Shown here one piece after another: positions 6,071-7,088 of a DNA stretch of 7,088 bases (position 1 is the first letter of the stretch; the number at the start of each line of letters is the position of its first letter). This DNA comes from Anaerolineae bacterium. Lineage in GTDB: Bacteria; Chloroflexota; Anaerolineae; Aggregatilineales; Aggregatilineaceae. Under the pieces are notes generated by a model. The model saw only the letters and a list, made by a program, of their open reading frames with translations. It ran no database searches and was not told the origin of the DNA. The stretch is taken from NCBI GenBank assembly GCA_027494015.1, contig JAOSJP010000018.1, positions 1 to 7,088 of the forward strand, written 5' to 3'. A program made the translations under genes and the position numbers.

Positions 6071-7088
6071 GCGCGCGGATACGCTTCGCTATACTGAGCT
6101 TCGCCCACTACCACGCCAATTACTGGGCGGAAGCGATCAACGCTTCGCCCGACGCTGAGCTGGTCGGCGTGTGGGACGACGATGCAGCGCGCGGCCAGAG
6201 CGCCGCCGACCGTCACAACACGGCCTTCGAGGGCGATCTCGGCGCGCTGCTGGCCCGCTGCGACGCGGTGGGGATCACCTCCGAGACGGCCCGCCACGCC
6301 GATCTGGTCGAGGCGGCGGCGCGCGCTGGGCGGCATATCCTGCTCGAAAAGCCGATGGCCCCGACCGTCGCCGAGTGCGACCGCATCCGCCGCGCCGTGC
6401 GGGAGTCCGGCGTGACTTTCATGCAGAACTTCCCCAAACGCTACGACCCGATCAACCAGGAATTGGTGCGCCGGGCGCAGGGCGGCGAGCTGGGCACGAT
6501 CTCGCTGGTGCGCGTGCGGCACGGCAACTACCACCTGCTGGAGCTGGGCGAGCGCGTTCACGACGTCTGGTATGGGAATCCGGCGCTCTCCGGCGGCGGC
6601 GCGCTGATTGACGAGGGCATTCACGCCATTGACTTCCTGCTGTGGCTGCTCGGCGACCCGGCCCAGGCCTACGCCGTCACCGCCAACCGGACGCTCGGCC
6701 TGCCGCTGGAAGACACAGCGCTGGTTGTGCTCTCTTTCCCTTCGGGCGCGGTCGCCGAGATCGCCACGAGCAACGTGCTCGTCGCCGCGGAGGGGTCCAT
6801 CGAGATTTTTGGCAACCGGGGCAGCGCCCTGCTCGGCGGGGTGGACCTGGCCTCGCGCGACTTCGCTCGCCCGCCCTATCTCAAGGTCTACCACTACGGG
6901 CAGGCGCGCGGGGAGTGGCACGGAACCGACACCATCCCGTATTTCCGGCAGGGGAATTTCCACCAGCAGGGGCCGCTCACTTTCCTGCGCTGCCTGCGCG
7001 AGGGCGCGCCGCCCGTGATCAGCGTGGACGAGGGGCGCAAATCGCTGGTGATCGTCGAGGCGGCCTACCGCGCCGCGCGAACCGGCCA
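6067..7088 (+). CDS. Gfo/Idh/MocA-family oxidoreductase (second of two; 3' end outside window)
   Basis: Partial protein: 340 complete codons are read with no stop before the window ends. Relatives are about 330-370 aa, so probably only a few residues are missing. The catalytic parts are canonical: EKPMAP at 94-99 (Lys95), NFPKRYDP (121-128) and GGGALIDEGIHAIDFLLWLLG (176-196) with Asp182 and His186. The N-terminus is unusual: where the family has GxGxxG after the first strand, this one reads ILSFAHYHANYW (9-20) with no glycine. Such SFAHxHA variants occur, from memory, in a subset of the family. The start is the ATGA overlap with the first oxidoreductase, indicating coupled translation. The pair may act in sequence or as a mixed complex; substrate unknown. 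Similarity to the upstream gene is at family level only. Confidence 0.88.
   Translation, partial: MSARIRFAILSFAHYHANYWAEAINASPDAELVGVWDDDAARGQSAADRHNTAFEGDLGALLARCDAVGITSETARHADLVEAAARAGRHILLEKPMAPTVAECDRIRRAVRESGVTFMQNFPKRYDPINQELVRRAQGGELGTISLVRVRHGNYHLLELGERVHDVWYGNPALSGGGALIDEGIHAIDFLLWLLGDPAQAYAVTANRTLGLPLEDTALVVLSFPSGAVAEIATSNVLVAAEGSIEIFGNRGSALLGGVDLASRDFARPPYLKVYHYGQARGEWHGTDTIPYFRQGNFHQQGPLTFLRCLREGAPPVISVDEGRKSLVIVEAAYRAARTG

Noticed and set aside
6022..6963. Antisense reading frame (313 codons) opposite the second oxidoreductase
   Set aside because: Same codon-bias shadow. The + strand frame from 6067 carries EKPMAP and the DEGIH active site.
1..7088. CRISPR arrays, tRNA or rRNA genes, insertion sequences, toxin or defence genes
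   Set aside because: No regularly spaced repeats, no RNA-gene consensus elements, no transposase-like frame and no recognised defence domain were found on either strand.

Overview
The window is a strongly GC-rich, tightly packed bacterial segment in which every gene is on the + strand. It carries a carbohydrate-type regulator (ROK family), a complete NitT/TauT-class ABC importer, and the start of a second unit of two overlapping Gfo/Idh/MocA-family oxidoreductases. The GC content, the gene families and a perfect GTAGGGGCG...CGCCCCTAC-type palindrome between genes would suit a Chloroflexota (Anaerolineae-like) organism. That is a weak inference from style and memory; no marker gene is present.

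Layout. Positions 1-52 are an AT-rich island holding a near-perfect 24-bp palindrome that overlaps a TATAAA box, a likely autoregulatory operator-promoter. Positions 53-3603 form one translationally coupled operon: ROK regulator (53-1258), ABC ATPase (1258-2001), permease 1 (1988-2836) and permease 2 (2833-3603), each overlapping the next by 1, 14 and 4 nt. A 138-nt gap with a GC-rich palindrome and a strong ribosome site precedes the secreted substrate-binding protein (3742-4794). A 241-nt spacer (4795-5035) holds a weak terminator-like hairpin, a perfect 32-bp palindrome and a 7-bp inverted repeat with arms two helical turns apart. Two oxidoreductases follow (5036-6070, and 6067 to beyond the window end), overlapping by ATGA.

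Working model (inference). The binding protein captures a small polar or sugar-like ligand outside the cell. A heterodimeric permease driven by the ATPase imports it. The two NAD(P)-dependent dehydrogenases, or other enzymes on that fold, process it, and the ROK protein represses the unit until a ligand binds. The substrate cannot be read from sequence. A NitT/TauT importer beside ROK and Gfo/Idh/MocA genes is an uncommon pairing and the most interesting part of the window. I see no mobile element, CRISPR array, RNA gene or defence system, and nothing here proves a wholly new system.
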